A stretch of DNA of 64,000 bases, from contig CM074193.1 in assembly GCA_037179385.1 (NCBI GenBank), positions 7,523,547-7,587,546 of the forward strand, given 5' to 3'. A program made the translations under genes and the position numbers. The notes beneath the pieces were generated by a model that saw only the letters and a list, made by a program, of their open reading frames with translations, ran no database searches and was not told the DNA's origin. How positions within the stretch are numbered: the first letter of the stretch is position 1; each line of letters opens with the position of its first letter. Below are positions 37,707-48,261 of the stretch, piece after piece. The DNA comes from Holothuria scabra (Eukaryota; Echinodermata; Holothuroidea; Aspidochirotida; Holothuriidae).

Positions 37707-39085
37707 TACGGATGGTTTCACTACGAAACCATAATTTACCCAATACCATGACTATATAGGCATGTTTTTGCTGTGAAACCATAGCACTCAGCTGTGTTCT
37801 GGCATAGCTGATTATAAATCTATGGTGTGTAATCATGTTTTGGACATGGAATAGGCTTAAAGAGGAGACATTTAACACACATGCATTCTCTTGCAGTATA
37901 GCGCACTTATATGGCATCATCCATACAAAAACGCAGTATTTTGTGGAACCGGTACATACATATTGTGTATACGTAATATAATAACTAGTTCAGTATGGCG
38001 GGACGGACCGTCTTCCGTATCGATAGGGTAAACTACATGCAATCACTGCCTTGGACTTCAGACAAAAAAGTGCAAAACAAAAAAAAAAATAATTCATGAG
38101 TGGGCCCATAGCCTCATTCATCACAACCATTACATGTGACCCACTGCTGTCACAACCCTGATCTATACCAATGATACATTCTTAATGCAAGACTGATTTC
38201 ATTCCTTTGAAAGAGTGATTTCTTAGCTAAAAAACACCTACAATTCCCCTCAATGTGACAAAATGTAGAGTACAATGGGCAGTTGTCTCCAAATCCTTTT
38301 GTTTTTCAATTTCTTTCAGGGGATTTTAATTTGTTCCTTGAAATTCGATATTGTTCGAAGGTTTGAATATCTTACCCTGTGGATCTTCCATAAACCCAGA
38401 CTGTGAAAAGCCATAGCATTGAAAGCTGGAAATCCAAAGCAAGTTTTTCATATTCTACCCTGACCATATGTATAGCACACAGAGAGTTTACTGTTGCAGT
38501 TCACAAATATATCTTGTATTAAGTGCCACAAGTTACGATTGCATGAGTACTATGCAAAAAAGTGTGAAAATGCCTGATTGGAATCAAGTTTGAAATGGAA
38601 GCAAAATCGCAGTTGGTTGGGAACTAGTTTGAAAGGAATCTTTTTCTATTTCTTGAAAATTTAGAAATCAAATTGAACGAAATTGGATTCAGAGGCCCAA
38701 ATCTCACACCCCAAACAGTACCAATTCTTCTAACCTTCTTACTTAAGCCCCTCCCACAATTGTCTGAAATTACCCTCATCCAGACACCATCTCAGTTTAC
38801 AATGCTTCACGGTGAGTGTGGAAAAGCTCAAAGTGTATAATTAAAACACTCAGCACAGTTCATGCTGTGTAATATAAGCTTGGGTACTCTACATTGTTAG
38901 AATTAGCAGTTAATCAAAAAGCTGAGCCAACTGAGGGTTTCTGCTACCCCCTTCAAGAAGTGCAGTTTAGGGTGAGAAGGTTGGCCCTTTAACTGGTTTT
39001 GCAAATCATTTCTATTTTTTAACAGTTTTTTACCAACATGTTAAGTACATTTATTATCAAAGTTTCACTGCAACAGACACAAAGC
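37707..39085. other. Intron 3, ordinary sequence
   Basis: Intronic sequence between the hAT element and the SINE cluster. No exon with matching phase, no RNA gene and no clear repeat was recognised. Confidence 0.5.
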
Positions 39086-39232
39086 GGACTGCATGGTCAA
39101 GTGGTCTGAGCAGCCAATTTGTAGCCAGAGGGTCTGGAGTTTGACCCCTTGTTGGGTCATACCACAGACTTTAAAAGTGTGACCCACTGCTATTTGTGCT
39201 TGGTGCTCAGCATACAGTAGTTAGTTAGTTAG
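39086..39232 (+). mobile_element. tRNA-derived SINE, forward copy
   Basis: It begins with a tRNA-like head: CATGGTCAAGTGGTCTGAGC (A box) and GGGTCTGGAGTTTGACCCC (B box). A short body follows, GGGTCATACCACAGACTTT and GACCCACTGC. That body corresponds to the complement of the neighbouring copy, GAGTCATACCAAAGACTC. It ends in GTTAGTTAGTTAG, shared with the tail of the minus-strand copy, so the two SINEs are arranged tail to tail. Confidence 0.7.
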
Positions 39233-39467
39233 ATGGAGTTTTACAGCCCAGTTTCCAGCCTATTGGTTCAAGTCGAGTGGGCCATGGCCTTTTTTCCAGT
39301 TGTGGCTCACCGGCTTGTTTTCCCTACTCCATGGCTTATGCAGTGCATCAGGCACGACGGCAGTAGGTTCCATTTTTTGAGTCTTTGGTATGACTCGACC
39401 TGGGAATCAAACCCGGGCCTTCCGCGTAAGAGGAGGATGCTCTACAGCTAGACCAAACATGCGGTAA
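39218..39467 (-). mobile_element. tRNA-derived SINE, best copy in the window
   Basis: On the minus strand the head reads TTGGTCTAGCTGTAGAGCAT (A box) and then GGCCCGGGTTTGATTCCCAG (B box, close to GGTTCGAnTCC), spaced as in a tRNA. The body contains AAAATGGAACCTACTGCCG, CCATGGAGTAGGG and CCACAACTGGAAAAAAGG, and the 3' end is a CTAA repeat. Two further copies at 15,165 and 22,552 share the body, which defines a family. The head retains tRNA-like features, but anticodon and stems are degraded, so this is not a working tRNA gene. Confidence 0.85.
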
Positions 39468-39471
39468 GCAA

Positions 39472-39560
39472 TGGAGTAGGGGAAACAAGCCAGTGAGCCA
39501 CAAGTGGAAAAAAAAGCAATGGCTGGTGGGACTTAAACCAATAGATGAAAAAAGAAAATG
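39472..39560 (+). mobile_element. SINE fragment in the opposite orientation
   Basis: CAATGGAGTAGGGGAAACAA, GCCAGTGAGCCACAAGTGG and AACCAATAGATGAAA are the sense body of the SINE, here on the plus strand, directly after the minus-strand copy. Together the two can fold into a hairpin. A 91-codon minus-strand stretch across both copies is not a gene. Confidence 0.75.
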
Positions 39561-39815
39561 AAAAGGGATCATCCATGCAACAAGGGCTTTCCAAATATCA
39601 AGTGTGAGATCATCCATTAACAAACTCTTCTTGAGATAATATGCTCTTAAGCATCACACCCAAACATATGATCTTCACTGAATGGCATCAAAATGTCATG
39701 CTGACTTATTGGATGAATGTTTTTTTATGAAAGCAGATAACCTCACCTTCCTAAGGTGACCACATCACCACATTCAAAGATTGAGAAGCTACTACCAATG
39801 CCTATTCATACATAC

Positions 39816-39931
39816 CTTAGCTCTAAAGCCAAAATTTCACGACGTTTGCTTCTCATTTCTAGCTGAGCAGTCTTCATCAATCGTGACATGTTCATTCTTA
39901 ACACTGCATTCTCAGCTTTGACTTTTTCACT
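39816..39931 (-). CDS. CASP8AP2: CASP8AP2/FLASH-like protein, exon 3 (coiled coil)
   Basis: A 116-bp exon: the acceptor TTCTGTTTGCAG ends at 39,932 and the donor is AAG then GTATGT from 39,815. It encodes residues 344-381 plus two bases of codon 382. It reads SEKVKAENAVLR, NMSRLMKTAQLEM and RSKRREILALEL. As recalled from the human protein, FLASH has [20 protein letters not shown] followed by RKDEEISNLHQRL at the same place. The SALIKTA/SRLMKTA match and the identical heptad spacing are the strongest family evidence in the window. The entry phase is 0, in agreement with exon 2. Confidence 0.88.
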
Positions 39932-41268
39932 CTGCAAACAGAACAAAGCAAAATAAAAAAATTGCAATAAACATTATACATAGCAAAATACATCTTTAAC
40001 CAGTAGTTTTGGATTCTTGCAAAGGTGGATTGTATAGCCTTTTACTGACCATAACAGGGTCTAGTAAACAGATAATTACTTAAAGTAACCTTAAAATAGA
40101 CTGCAAGTATCAGAACCTGGAGTAAACACTATGGTACAGTATGGGCACAGAATGTCAGCACAAATAGGTCTTCGAGTCAGTCACAATAAAACTCTCAGTT
40201 ACATCTCTGCACCCATATGAAAGCATGCAAATATGACCCAACACTTTATGCACTTAAGCTGCTTAAAATTTCAGTGTTTTGTGACATATGCATGGATTCT
40301 ACCACCAGTGTTAGCACTTACTTCACTAAGGAACTGACACTGAGAGGGAATAATTCCCTCTCTAACAGTTTTTTGGGGAGGGGTTATCAACATCAAGAAG
40401 GGACCTTGACTCTCCCATAATTTTTGAAAGGAATTTCCTAAGTCAAGGAGGGCCAGGGCCCTCCATTCTAAGCTTTACAACAGAGGGTGATGAAAATGTT
40501 ACTATTACTACTCGTGGAAATTTATTGTGTATTTTACAAAATGTACTATTCATCTCAGCTCCATAGAATTGTGCAGGAGATTCCTGTTTCATAAAGTTAC
40601 TTAAGCACCTCTTCCAATTTAAATTAAAACATGGGAATAAATCTAAGAAACTGATAACATAACTGACTGTACATGTAAGCTATTGATGACCAACTAAAAT
40701 AATGGACAAAAACGGTGGGAAACTTTAGCCCGAATGTTGCAAAATGTATGCACAGATTCACTGGTCTTCCAAAATCTCTTCCCCCTTAAATCAATGTTGT
40801 TCTCAACAAAATATACCCAAAATTTCAAGAATTCCAACATTGAACAGGGAAGCAGCAGTCTGTCCCAAGTATTTTTGTTCAAGATTGTTGTATGGAAGTG
40901 TATTGTTTCACTGAATGTCAAATTAGAGCTTCAACTGAGTCATGACACTCTGGTTCTGCTGAAATATGTTAGGGAGAGAGCTGGTAGGTGGAATTAAGGT
41001 GGAATACTCCCTTCCTGGTGAAGGGGTTTCCTCTTAAGGACTTTGTTCACCTCTTCCATCCTATTGTAGTCAAGAGGTGAAAAACCAAAGTGTGGCAGAA
41101 CACCAAATCCCCTATAGGTATAAAAAAATGTAGTAACTTCATTTGCTAATATCTTAAAAATTACATATCATAACACAGCTGACTGAAACATATTTCAGAA
41201 TACATAGATTTACCTTTTCTTTCACATATTAATGGAACTTTCTTTTTAAGTCTTTGTTTGAAAAATCT

Positions 41269-41281
41269 TGACCTTTGACCT
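41269..41281 (-). promoter_or_regulatory. Perfect DR1 nuclear-receptor-type motif beside a splice donor
   Basis: On the minus strand this reads AGGTCAAAGGTCA, two exact AGGTCA half-sites separated by one base. It begins 9 bases into intron 2, directly after the exon 2 donor. The flanks do not match the dispersed repeat that carries the same motif in intron 1. DR1 is the consensus for HNF4 and RXR-partner receptors; binding here is untested. Confidence 0.35.
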
Positions 41282-41289
41282 CATCTTAC

Positions 41290-41385
41290 CTCCTCTTGTG
41301 TAAGCTTCAACTGTTCTCTAAGAGCACTAGTGGTGATGTTCATTCCTTCTAGTTTGTTGCTTTGTTGTGTGATCTGTCCTTGAAG
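41290..41385 (-). CDS. CASP8AP2: CASP8AP2/FLASH-like protein, exon 2
   Basis: A 96-bp exon, phase 0 at both ends, encodes residues 312-343: LQGQITQQSNKLEGMN then ITTSALREQLKLTQEE. The acceptor is TTCTTTTTCAG (ending at 41,386) and the donor is GAG then GTAAGATG (from 41,289). The heptad-like spacing of L, I and M with many Q/E/K residues fits a coiled coil that continues into exon 3. It is too short for any ORF-length filter and was found by splice-phase continuity between exons 1 and 3. Confidence 0.85.
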
Positions 41386-41767
41386 CTGAAAAAGAATCAA
41401 GAATACACTTATGCTGGTTTCCCCCTACTACCACACATAAAATATCAAGACAAAACACATAACCAGAATGCAAAAATGCATCAATTGAGGTTTTGAGGAT
41501 ACAATATTAGTTCTATTCCAAATAATTCCATAATTTCAATAATCTAATACTCTCTCAACTTTTTAAAAAATATTCCCTGTTCATATTACATGTTGGAAGT
41601 CCATTACTGGAAAATTGTGTGTTCTGATCTTTGCTAACAGGAGAAAACAGTCTTGTGAATTCTTCGCAAATTTTGCTTTTTCACACAGTGACCATAGATG
41701 ACTTTCAACCTTAAACAAATGCTATAAGCATTTTAAAGATAATGAATACAAATGTATGAAATCTATC

Positions 41768-42310
41768 CAAGCTTCAAACCTTGAGATATATTGCATTAAC
41801 TAGGTTTTCAGAGTTTTGGCCCCATGACTCCAGATGACCTTTGACCTCCACCAAAAACAACAGGGACCATCTCTCTACCATAACACATCTACTTAATAGT
41901 ATGAAGTTTATCCAGGCTTCCAACCTTGATATGTTGTGTAAACAAGGTTTTGCCAATTCAGAACCCCATGAAACCAGATGACCTTTGACCTCCACCAAAA
42001 ATGATAAGGACCATCTTTGCACCATAAAACATCTAACTTTTAAGTGCAAAGTTTACCCAAGCTTCCTAGTTCAAGATACTGGTCAAAGTTTGACCCCTGG
42101 TGATGCCAGATGACCTATGATCTCCTCCAAAAACTATAGGGTTCTTACTCTCAAGTCTCAACATGGGGCATCTATGTACAAGTTTGACCACAACAGACTG
42201 TCAGAGTTTCTCTTCTTGAGATATCGTGTTAGTGAGCAAATGTTACAAGCACACATGCAAACACACCTATACACATACATACTGTATGCATACACATGCC
42301 AGCACGACTG
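41768..42310. repeat. Dispersed repeat with tandem ~145-bp subunits and DR1 motifs (intron 1)
   Basis: Three tandem subunits share, in order, AAGCTTC(C/A)AACCTTGAGATAT, a GACCCCAnnn stretch, CCAGATGACCTTTGACCTCC, ACCAAAAAnnA and GGGTTCTT/ACCAT. The first two hold an exact TGACCTTTGACCT (41,835-41,847; 41,979-41,991); the third is mutated. A terminal part has GGGGCATCTATGTACAAG and TTCTTGAGATATCGTGTTAG, then an ACACA-rich end. Degenerate relatives lie at 15,605-15,830 and 17,085-17,300. Superfamily unknown; no terminal inverted repeats seen. Confidence 0.8.
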
Positions 42311-42411
42311 CATAGGTTTCTATTTCATCGAAACCAAAAGATATAGTAGTAAATCATTTTTGTGATAAACACATACAAATACATTATTCACAGACTAATA
42401 AATATTCATAC

Positions 42412-43344
42412 CTTCCTAATTTCTTCTTGGTAGTTCCCTTGAACTGAGTCTTCCAAAACGTCTGTGTAGAGGTCAAGAGCAGACAGTCGGGATGACTCAT
42501 TCACATCTTCAACTTCACTATCTGATAAAGATTCTCTTCTGGAGCTATTCATGTCATCTTTTATTGAAGCTTTCTTCACCTTCTGTCGAATCATCCTCCT
42601 GATCTTAGGAGATCTAATAGGACTCCTAAAAACATCATTCCAGCCAGCAGATTTCAGTGGACTTGTCATGGGGACAATCGTTCTGGCAGTACATTTGCTA
42701 TGAGGGCTTGAAGAACAACAGATGTTACGGGCTTTTGAGGTAGTTGGAGTGACTGGGGACAAGAAATCAATACCACTTTTTTGGTTGATCTGTTCATCCA
42801 AAGGGTCGGAATGCATGTGAGAGGGACTAGATTTGGTGCTAGTGTTAGTGCCAGTCTTTAGATTCATACCAAAGGATGATAGGTACTTGTGTGGTCCTGG
42901 CGGTAAACTATCTTCAACCAATGATAGATCCATAGCATTTTCATTAAAGAGTTCATGACTGACATCTGCATTATCATTTGCTTGTGTAAGAGTCCCCTCT
43001 CTTTCTTGAAGAGAATGTCCTTTTGTTTCCAAGTTTTCATAAATGTCTACAGAGTCATTTGTGATATCCTCCACCTCTGGCATGTACTTTACATGATGGG
43101 ACGTTGTGTCTACTTCAGCCACCTGTAAGTCTGAAGACTGTCTATCCACACTAGGACCACCTTCACTGACCTCTGCTTCCTGGCAACTTTCAAAGAAACC
43201 TTTCACTCTGCAACATTCACTATCTAAGCTAGTCTCTCTCCTCTCTTCCTCTGTAACTGTCTGAGAATCAGCTGAAGAAAGACCTGGAGCATCAATTACC
43301 AAGTGAGTCAGATGTATCACAGAATTACTATCGGAACTCTCCAT
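42412..43344 (-). CDS. CASP8AP2: CASP8AP2/FLASH-like protein, first coding exon
   Basis: Encodes residues 1-311 and ends in phase 0 at AGGAAG, followed by the donor GTATGA from 42,411. The start ATG (43,342-43,344) follows an in-frame TGA at 43,369-43,371. A good acceptor, TATTTCTTGCAG (ending at 43,391), lies 46 bp upstream, so the exon probably has a short 5'UTR and at least one upstream non-coding exon. An out-of-frame ATG lies 5 bases before the chosen start. Motifs: NDSVDIYENLE at residues 97-107, like the FLASH LDIY motif that recruits the histone cleavage complex; SPIRSPKIRRMIRQKVKK, basic, near 250; and SALDLYTDVLED at 288-299, like LDLYEEIL just before the human coiled coil. FLASH acts with Lsm11 of the U7 snRNP in histone pre-mRNA 3' processing. 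The middle is low complexity and would not be recognised alone. Confidence 0.85.
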
Positions 43345-43390
43345 TCCATGTGTGAGGATGGCACTACATCAAATAAGCTCATTTAAATGA

Positions 43391-45811
43391 CTGCAAGAAA
43401 TAGTGGAAAAAAATATTCAGACACACTAGTTTTAGAATAATGTGACAGAGGAAAAAGAGTGCACTCAGAATACATAATCATACCAGCATATTGCTGTAAA
43501 AAATAATGTACTTTAGTACAGATATCATTTGCCTAAAGGAAACATGTTTGTCTTTTCACTTCACAATGAAGAAAGGGGTGAAAAAGTGCACACTGTTCAA
43601 GTAACCTTAGTAAGGCATACTGTGGTATATAAAGTACACAAATACCTTCTTTGTTACAGTTGACCATAGAAGGCAAAACAAAAAAGGGATTTCAAAAAAT
43701 ACTGTATTTGACAGACCTGCACCTCGCTGCAAAATTACAATGTACAAACCTACTGTACTGTAGCTGTTAAGGCATCAGTATTTCATAGATGTTAATGGAA
43801 AGTTTGGCTATTCCAACATTTTAACTTTGGGTAATTAACAGTCACAATTTATTTTGCGTACCTGACTGCAAACAAAATGATGATTTGTCATATTTTTCTG
43901 TTCACAATGTTTTTGTGTAGTTGCATGTGTCAATAGAACTGTATGCTTAGCAAAAGTCCAAAAGTGCTTGACTTATGTGTATCATGCAGCTGTATAAATG
44001 TACTTCATGAATATTCATATATCCTTTTGTCAGCACTAGGATAAAGTTTGCTGCAGTTGCTGTCAAAACTTGAACTTGCATTTTGTTCCCTTAACCAACA
44101 TTGATATAGATTTTTAGCCTTAATTGGGTTTCATAAAATATAGAATTTGAGTGATTTTAGGAAACCAAATGGAAAAATTCCTGTGTGACACTGAATTTCC
44201 ATTCTCGTTGCCCGAGTATTATTGTGCATAGACAGATAAGACAGACACTTGGATGTGATTTTCGTTGGGCTTTAGTGCAAAGCAATTAGTAGGAGTCTTT
44301 GTGAGCTTCATGATCCTGGGCATGACATTAAACTGCATCCAGGGTGTGACTTCTACAGTATTCTATTCAGCCAGTCTACAGCAGGACCACACGTTTGCCC
44401 TTTAGAGGGTGTACTTGTCCATTTGGTATGTTTAGCTCCTAAAGGGAGCAGAACTCCTCCGCAAGTAAATGTTTGGTTTTCGCCCCTTGGCTCTTTGCCA
44501 GAGAGTCCAGCGGACTTTTAGAAAAAAGCTTCATAGTTTTTAGAAGTAGAACTGTGGCTCCCACAGTTAATATTTGTTTCTGAAATACCTCAATTACCAT
44601 CCTTTAAAGCTACATAGAGCTGTAATCCTGTAAAAGGTCAGACACCTACAGTACAAGTTCCAGTTTTTAATTTTGGTGCACAATAGATCAGTAAGGTGGA
44701 AGATAAATTGTATGTCCAGCATGTTCAATTAATAGAAAATGGACTCAATACACAATGGACTATACATAACCTGATGTGTGACAGCATTAAACCCTGTTTG
44801 TTTTTGAATGGGAGTGGAATCCACTCAATTCTTCCAACCAAAGTGTGACAGTTTAGAAGAAGCATGTGTAATTAGTCAACATATTTAGACTCAATAAACA
44901 ATACATGAAGCTGTTCTTATACCATGCTCCATGTTGTCCATACATTGTCCACTTTTCATTCTTGCCATCAACTACTGCAACACAATTGACTTGACTGTTC
45001 AACTTGACTAATACTGTAAGCAACTATTGTTTTGGAGATAATGCCAGATATCCTTGATCAGCTTCTTAACAAACTGTCTATAAACATTAAATGTCAACTA
45101 AAAGACAATTTGTTGGGGTAAATAGTAGGATGTGAATTTAAGGAGTTTTTATTGGTAGTTCGAAGGACTACCTAGAACCTACTTGTGAACATTTCATACA
45201 GTGTGGTCTTCCTCCATCATTGTTGGTCGTCCTTAAAAACTCAGTATAAAAAACAGTGAGGACAGTGAGATGAAAGTGTTACATTTAGTGCTATCTGCAG
45301 TGCATACATGTGTGGTATGTTTTGTGCGGAATGACCAACTCAGGATACACTTGCTTCATGTAGCATGATGCAAGTTGGTCACTGAACAAGGGGCACATGC
45401 AGTGCATGTACAGTACCTGCCAGTCAATTAAATGCTTCCATACCAAAAAGATCCTGCTGATTGAACATTCTAACGTTATCCTTGGTTGTCCTAACTTTAT
45501 CACTGTCGATTCTTTCACTTATGAATATTCCCATGTAGGCCAGAAATACTACATTGTGCCTGACCTGAAAACCTTGTTTGAAAAATTAATATTAATCATT
45601 CTTGGCTTTCTCAAAGAAAGTAAACTTTATAGAAATTTCTGACATGACTCCTGCCTTGCTGCAATCCTTTTAGTAGAAATTGAGCCCCCTGTTTTACATT
45701 TTTACTTTTTCTTTTCCCTTTTTTTGGGTAGTTTTACCCCAACAATGTAACTTTGTCCAACTTGGTGACACTTTATGAGCCATGAGCCCCTTTTGGCGAG
45801 GATTGTGTGAA
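43391..45811. other. Upstream intron or 5' flank of the FLASH-like gene
   Basis: If the acceptor at 43,391 is used, this is the 5' intron. No coding exon was recognised. Open stretches are short and lack domain patterns. Confidence 0.4.
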
Positions 45812-45817
45812 ATGCAC

Positions 45818-46882
45818 CAGGCCTCCAACTTCAGATCTCAAGGGGCACAGCCATTTGGCCTTCCTTTACTTTCCATCTTTGATGGCATCAAGGAAGGAAG
45901 TCAGGGCGTTACGGCCATTTTCAAATTTCAATAAGGGCAAGACGGCAATTTCTAAACATAGCAAATTTAGCTCCTGGGTCTTAGAAGCATGGATTGCCTC
46001 TCAGACCGTTGGTAATTGTAGAACTTACACCGTGCAATCTTAGTTAGACTCAAAGGGTTTGGCTATAGGCCCTGAAAACTCTCTTGTCCCATTGTACTTT
46101 GATATCAATTTCAAATTGGAGGTGCACAGGTCATAAGCACATTGCAAAAGACTCAATTTCAGTTACAGACTGATTTTGTTTAAAACTATTCGCAAAATAA
46201 TTTGCATCATACAAAACAGAACGAATCGCATTGCTTACCAAAATAACGTAAAACAGCAACGTGTGTAGCATGTGACCTTTTTTAGTACATATAAACAGAC
46301 CCTGAGAAACAAACAAACCCAACCGGGCCCGGACCAAAATGTAACAGAAAACCACAGTCAGTATCCACACACCCAGCAAAGGAAATGGAGGTCTTCCACC
46401 ACAGTGCAGTACAGTATGCACAAGATCCATGTAACTTGATCTTAATGCGGGGATTTTTACACACTAAACTTCCATTGACCGTACCGCGAGTTGTGATTGG
46501 CTCATTGCTTTTTACATGGACTTGGTGTTGTATTTCGGTATGCAACTGCAGTGCAGGCTACATAGCTTCAGCTTGTATAATGCTGTATTGAAAGGCATAT
46601 GTCTCATTGTTAAAACTGAAAGAATTTAGAAAGTAGCATTTTTTATGTGGGAAGTGCCAAGTTTTTGGAGTTTTGGGTTTCTGTATGTTCATCAAACATG
46701 TATTACTTGCATTTTAGTGATAAGTTAAAACTTCGCAATAAGGTCCAAGGCACAACAGCCATTTGCTGTGGGCACGACGGCAACTTTGGATGTGAATTTT
46801 AACCATTTTACCAGGGCATCACAGCAAAAAGGAAATGTACGACGGCAATGGCCGTTGTGGCCATCCTTAAATTCGAGGCCTG
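45818..46882. mobile_element. hAT-like non-autonomous element, 1,065 bp
   Basis: The ends are inverted: CAGGCCTCCAACTTCAG at the left, and CAGGCCTCGAATTTAAGG on the complement at the right, with further similarity in GCCATT/GGCC-rich sub-terminal sequence. ATGCAC directly flanks both sides (45,812-45,817 and 46,883-46,888). A 6-bp exact match is shorter than the usual 8 for hAT, so two flanking bases may have mutated. No transposase ORF is visible; the 99- and 87-codon minus-strand stretches inside show no domain. Confidence 0.65.
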
Positions 46883-46888
46883 ATGCAC

Positions 46889-47836
46889 TGTTACAGAAAA
46901 GGACAAAACAGATGGGGATTAATGGGGATTGAAAGGATCTAGACGAAAATGTGATCGAAGTGAAACATTTTTTTCAAATGGAGTAAGCGTATCTGAAAAT
47001 CTGAACATAGAAGAGAGGTGGTATTATATAAATGGAAGAAAACAACAATGTGCAGGCCTTATGTGGATGAAATGAGGAGGCCAGCTTAAGGGGCAAGAGC
47101 AGTCATCCCAACTTGAAGCTGTAGTGTAGTAAAATGTCCTGCTTCATTATTGTCCATTGGGAGTCATGTGACATCTTTAATTACAGTTTGGGTTACCTTG
47201 AATATACAGGGTATGCAATATCAAAGTCATAAAATGTAATGAAAGATGGGCTATTTTAAAGAGAAATAAGACAAAAATTGTGTTATTTAGCTTTTTCTTC
47301 AAAATAAGTTTGGAGGACTCCATTAAACAGAGTATTCGCTGCGCTGGAACTCAGTCATGAAAACACACAAGAGTAACCTCCAGGGAAGGGTGAGAATGAC
47401 AAATGATCATAACAAAGTGAGGACCCCAGAGTGTCCCCATCCAGGAAGGCATGAAATATCAAAATTTTCCAGCAACAGCACCTGTAGCCCAGTCGGCAAG
47501 CGGGCTGGTTTAGAACTATATGCTATAGCTTACTGGCTTGTTAAGGGTCAGGCTTCGACAAATCCCCTGCCCGACAGTCCGGGACAAGTAAAAAAAGACT
47601 CGGACAAGTGAACTGCTCAATAGTGTAGCCCGCCGGGCAAGAAGCACAATATTCTTCTTCACATAGGAATTCAATGGCTAGTACTAGATAAATAGATATG
47701 GACTCAGTGCATATTCATGTGGACAAGTAGACTTTGGGAATCCCTAGCCCGATGGACAAGTAATAAAAAATGAATTTATCGAAGCCTGTTAAGGGTTCTA
47801 TTTAACCATTGCTTTTTTTCTCATTCTTCCACAGCA
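46889..47836. other. Upstream flank with a tRNA-like fragment
   Basis: No gene is supported. At 47,483-47,494 TAGCCCAGTCGG matches the tRNA A-box form, and GGCTTCGACAAATCC (47,551-47,565) resembles a B box, but the spacing is longer than in a tRNA and no stems pair. It is probably an old SINE scrap. Confidence 0.4.
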
Positions 47837-48064
47837 TCCCTGATAGCAAAATTTAGTCGGCCCGATGGTGGTCCGCTGTAGGCAGCTTCGCCAGCCCGCC
47901 GGCGGATTGTCCGGCGACAAGCCAGCGGTCCGCCAATGGCAGCGATGCTGATTGGTTAAACAAATGTATGACGTCATGGAAGTCGGGATTCAGCTGGCGG
48001 ACCTCCATCGGCCCGCTGTCGGCCATTTTGCCACCGGCGGACCGCCGACTTTTGCTAACAGGGA
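47837..48064. mobile_element. GC-rich MITE with TCCCTGnTAGC inverted ends, 228 bp
   Basis: The left end TCCCTGATAGCAAAA and the complement of the right end, TCCCTGTTAGCAAAA, are inverted repeats. Both continue into GTCGGC, and inner arms share GGCCCGATGG(T/A)GGTCCGC. The centre holds ATGACGTCAT, a full CRE palindrome. No target duplication is evident. The 80-codon minus-strand stretch inside is a by-product of the palindrome. Confidence 0.7.
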
Positions 48065-48237
48065 GGTTCACTTCTTTCCACAGCAAACACATCATAGGCT
48101 AGGCTACTGCGCTTCTCAAGTGGAGCAAAAAAGTAAAAAGGAACAAATTTCACTTCAGGGAAAAAATAAAAAGAATAGGCCTAACATTAGGCATAGCCTA
48201 CTGTTTTTCTCTCAAGTCAAAAAAACTTTAGAGTTTC

Positions 48238-48250
48238 AGCGCCATCTTCG
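48238..48250 (-). promoter_or_regulatory. YY1-like AAGATGGCG motif, possible promoter of the FLASH-like gene
   Basis: On the minus strand CTTCGAAGATGGCGCTG contains AAGATGGCG, the YY1 consensus found near start sites of TATA-less genes. The surrounding 48.2-49.1 kb has more CpG than the rest of the window. A minus-strand donor-like GTAAGT (48,460 to 48,455) could end a 5' exon. This places a candidate promoter about 5 kb upstream of the start codon. It is weak, motif-only evidence. Confidence 0.25.
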
Positions 48251-48261
48251 AAGTTGAGGGT

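Noticed and set aside
47476..47570. tRNA gene suggested by TAGCCCAGTCGG
   Set aside because: The B-box-like sequence is too far away and the acceptor and anticodon stems do not pair; at most an old SINE fragment.
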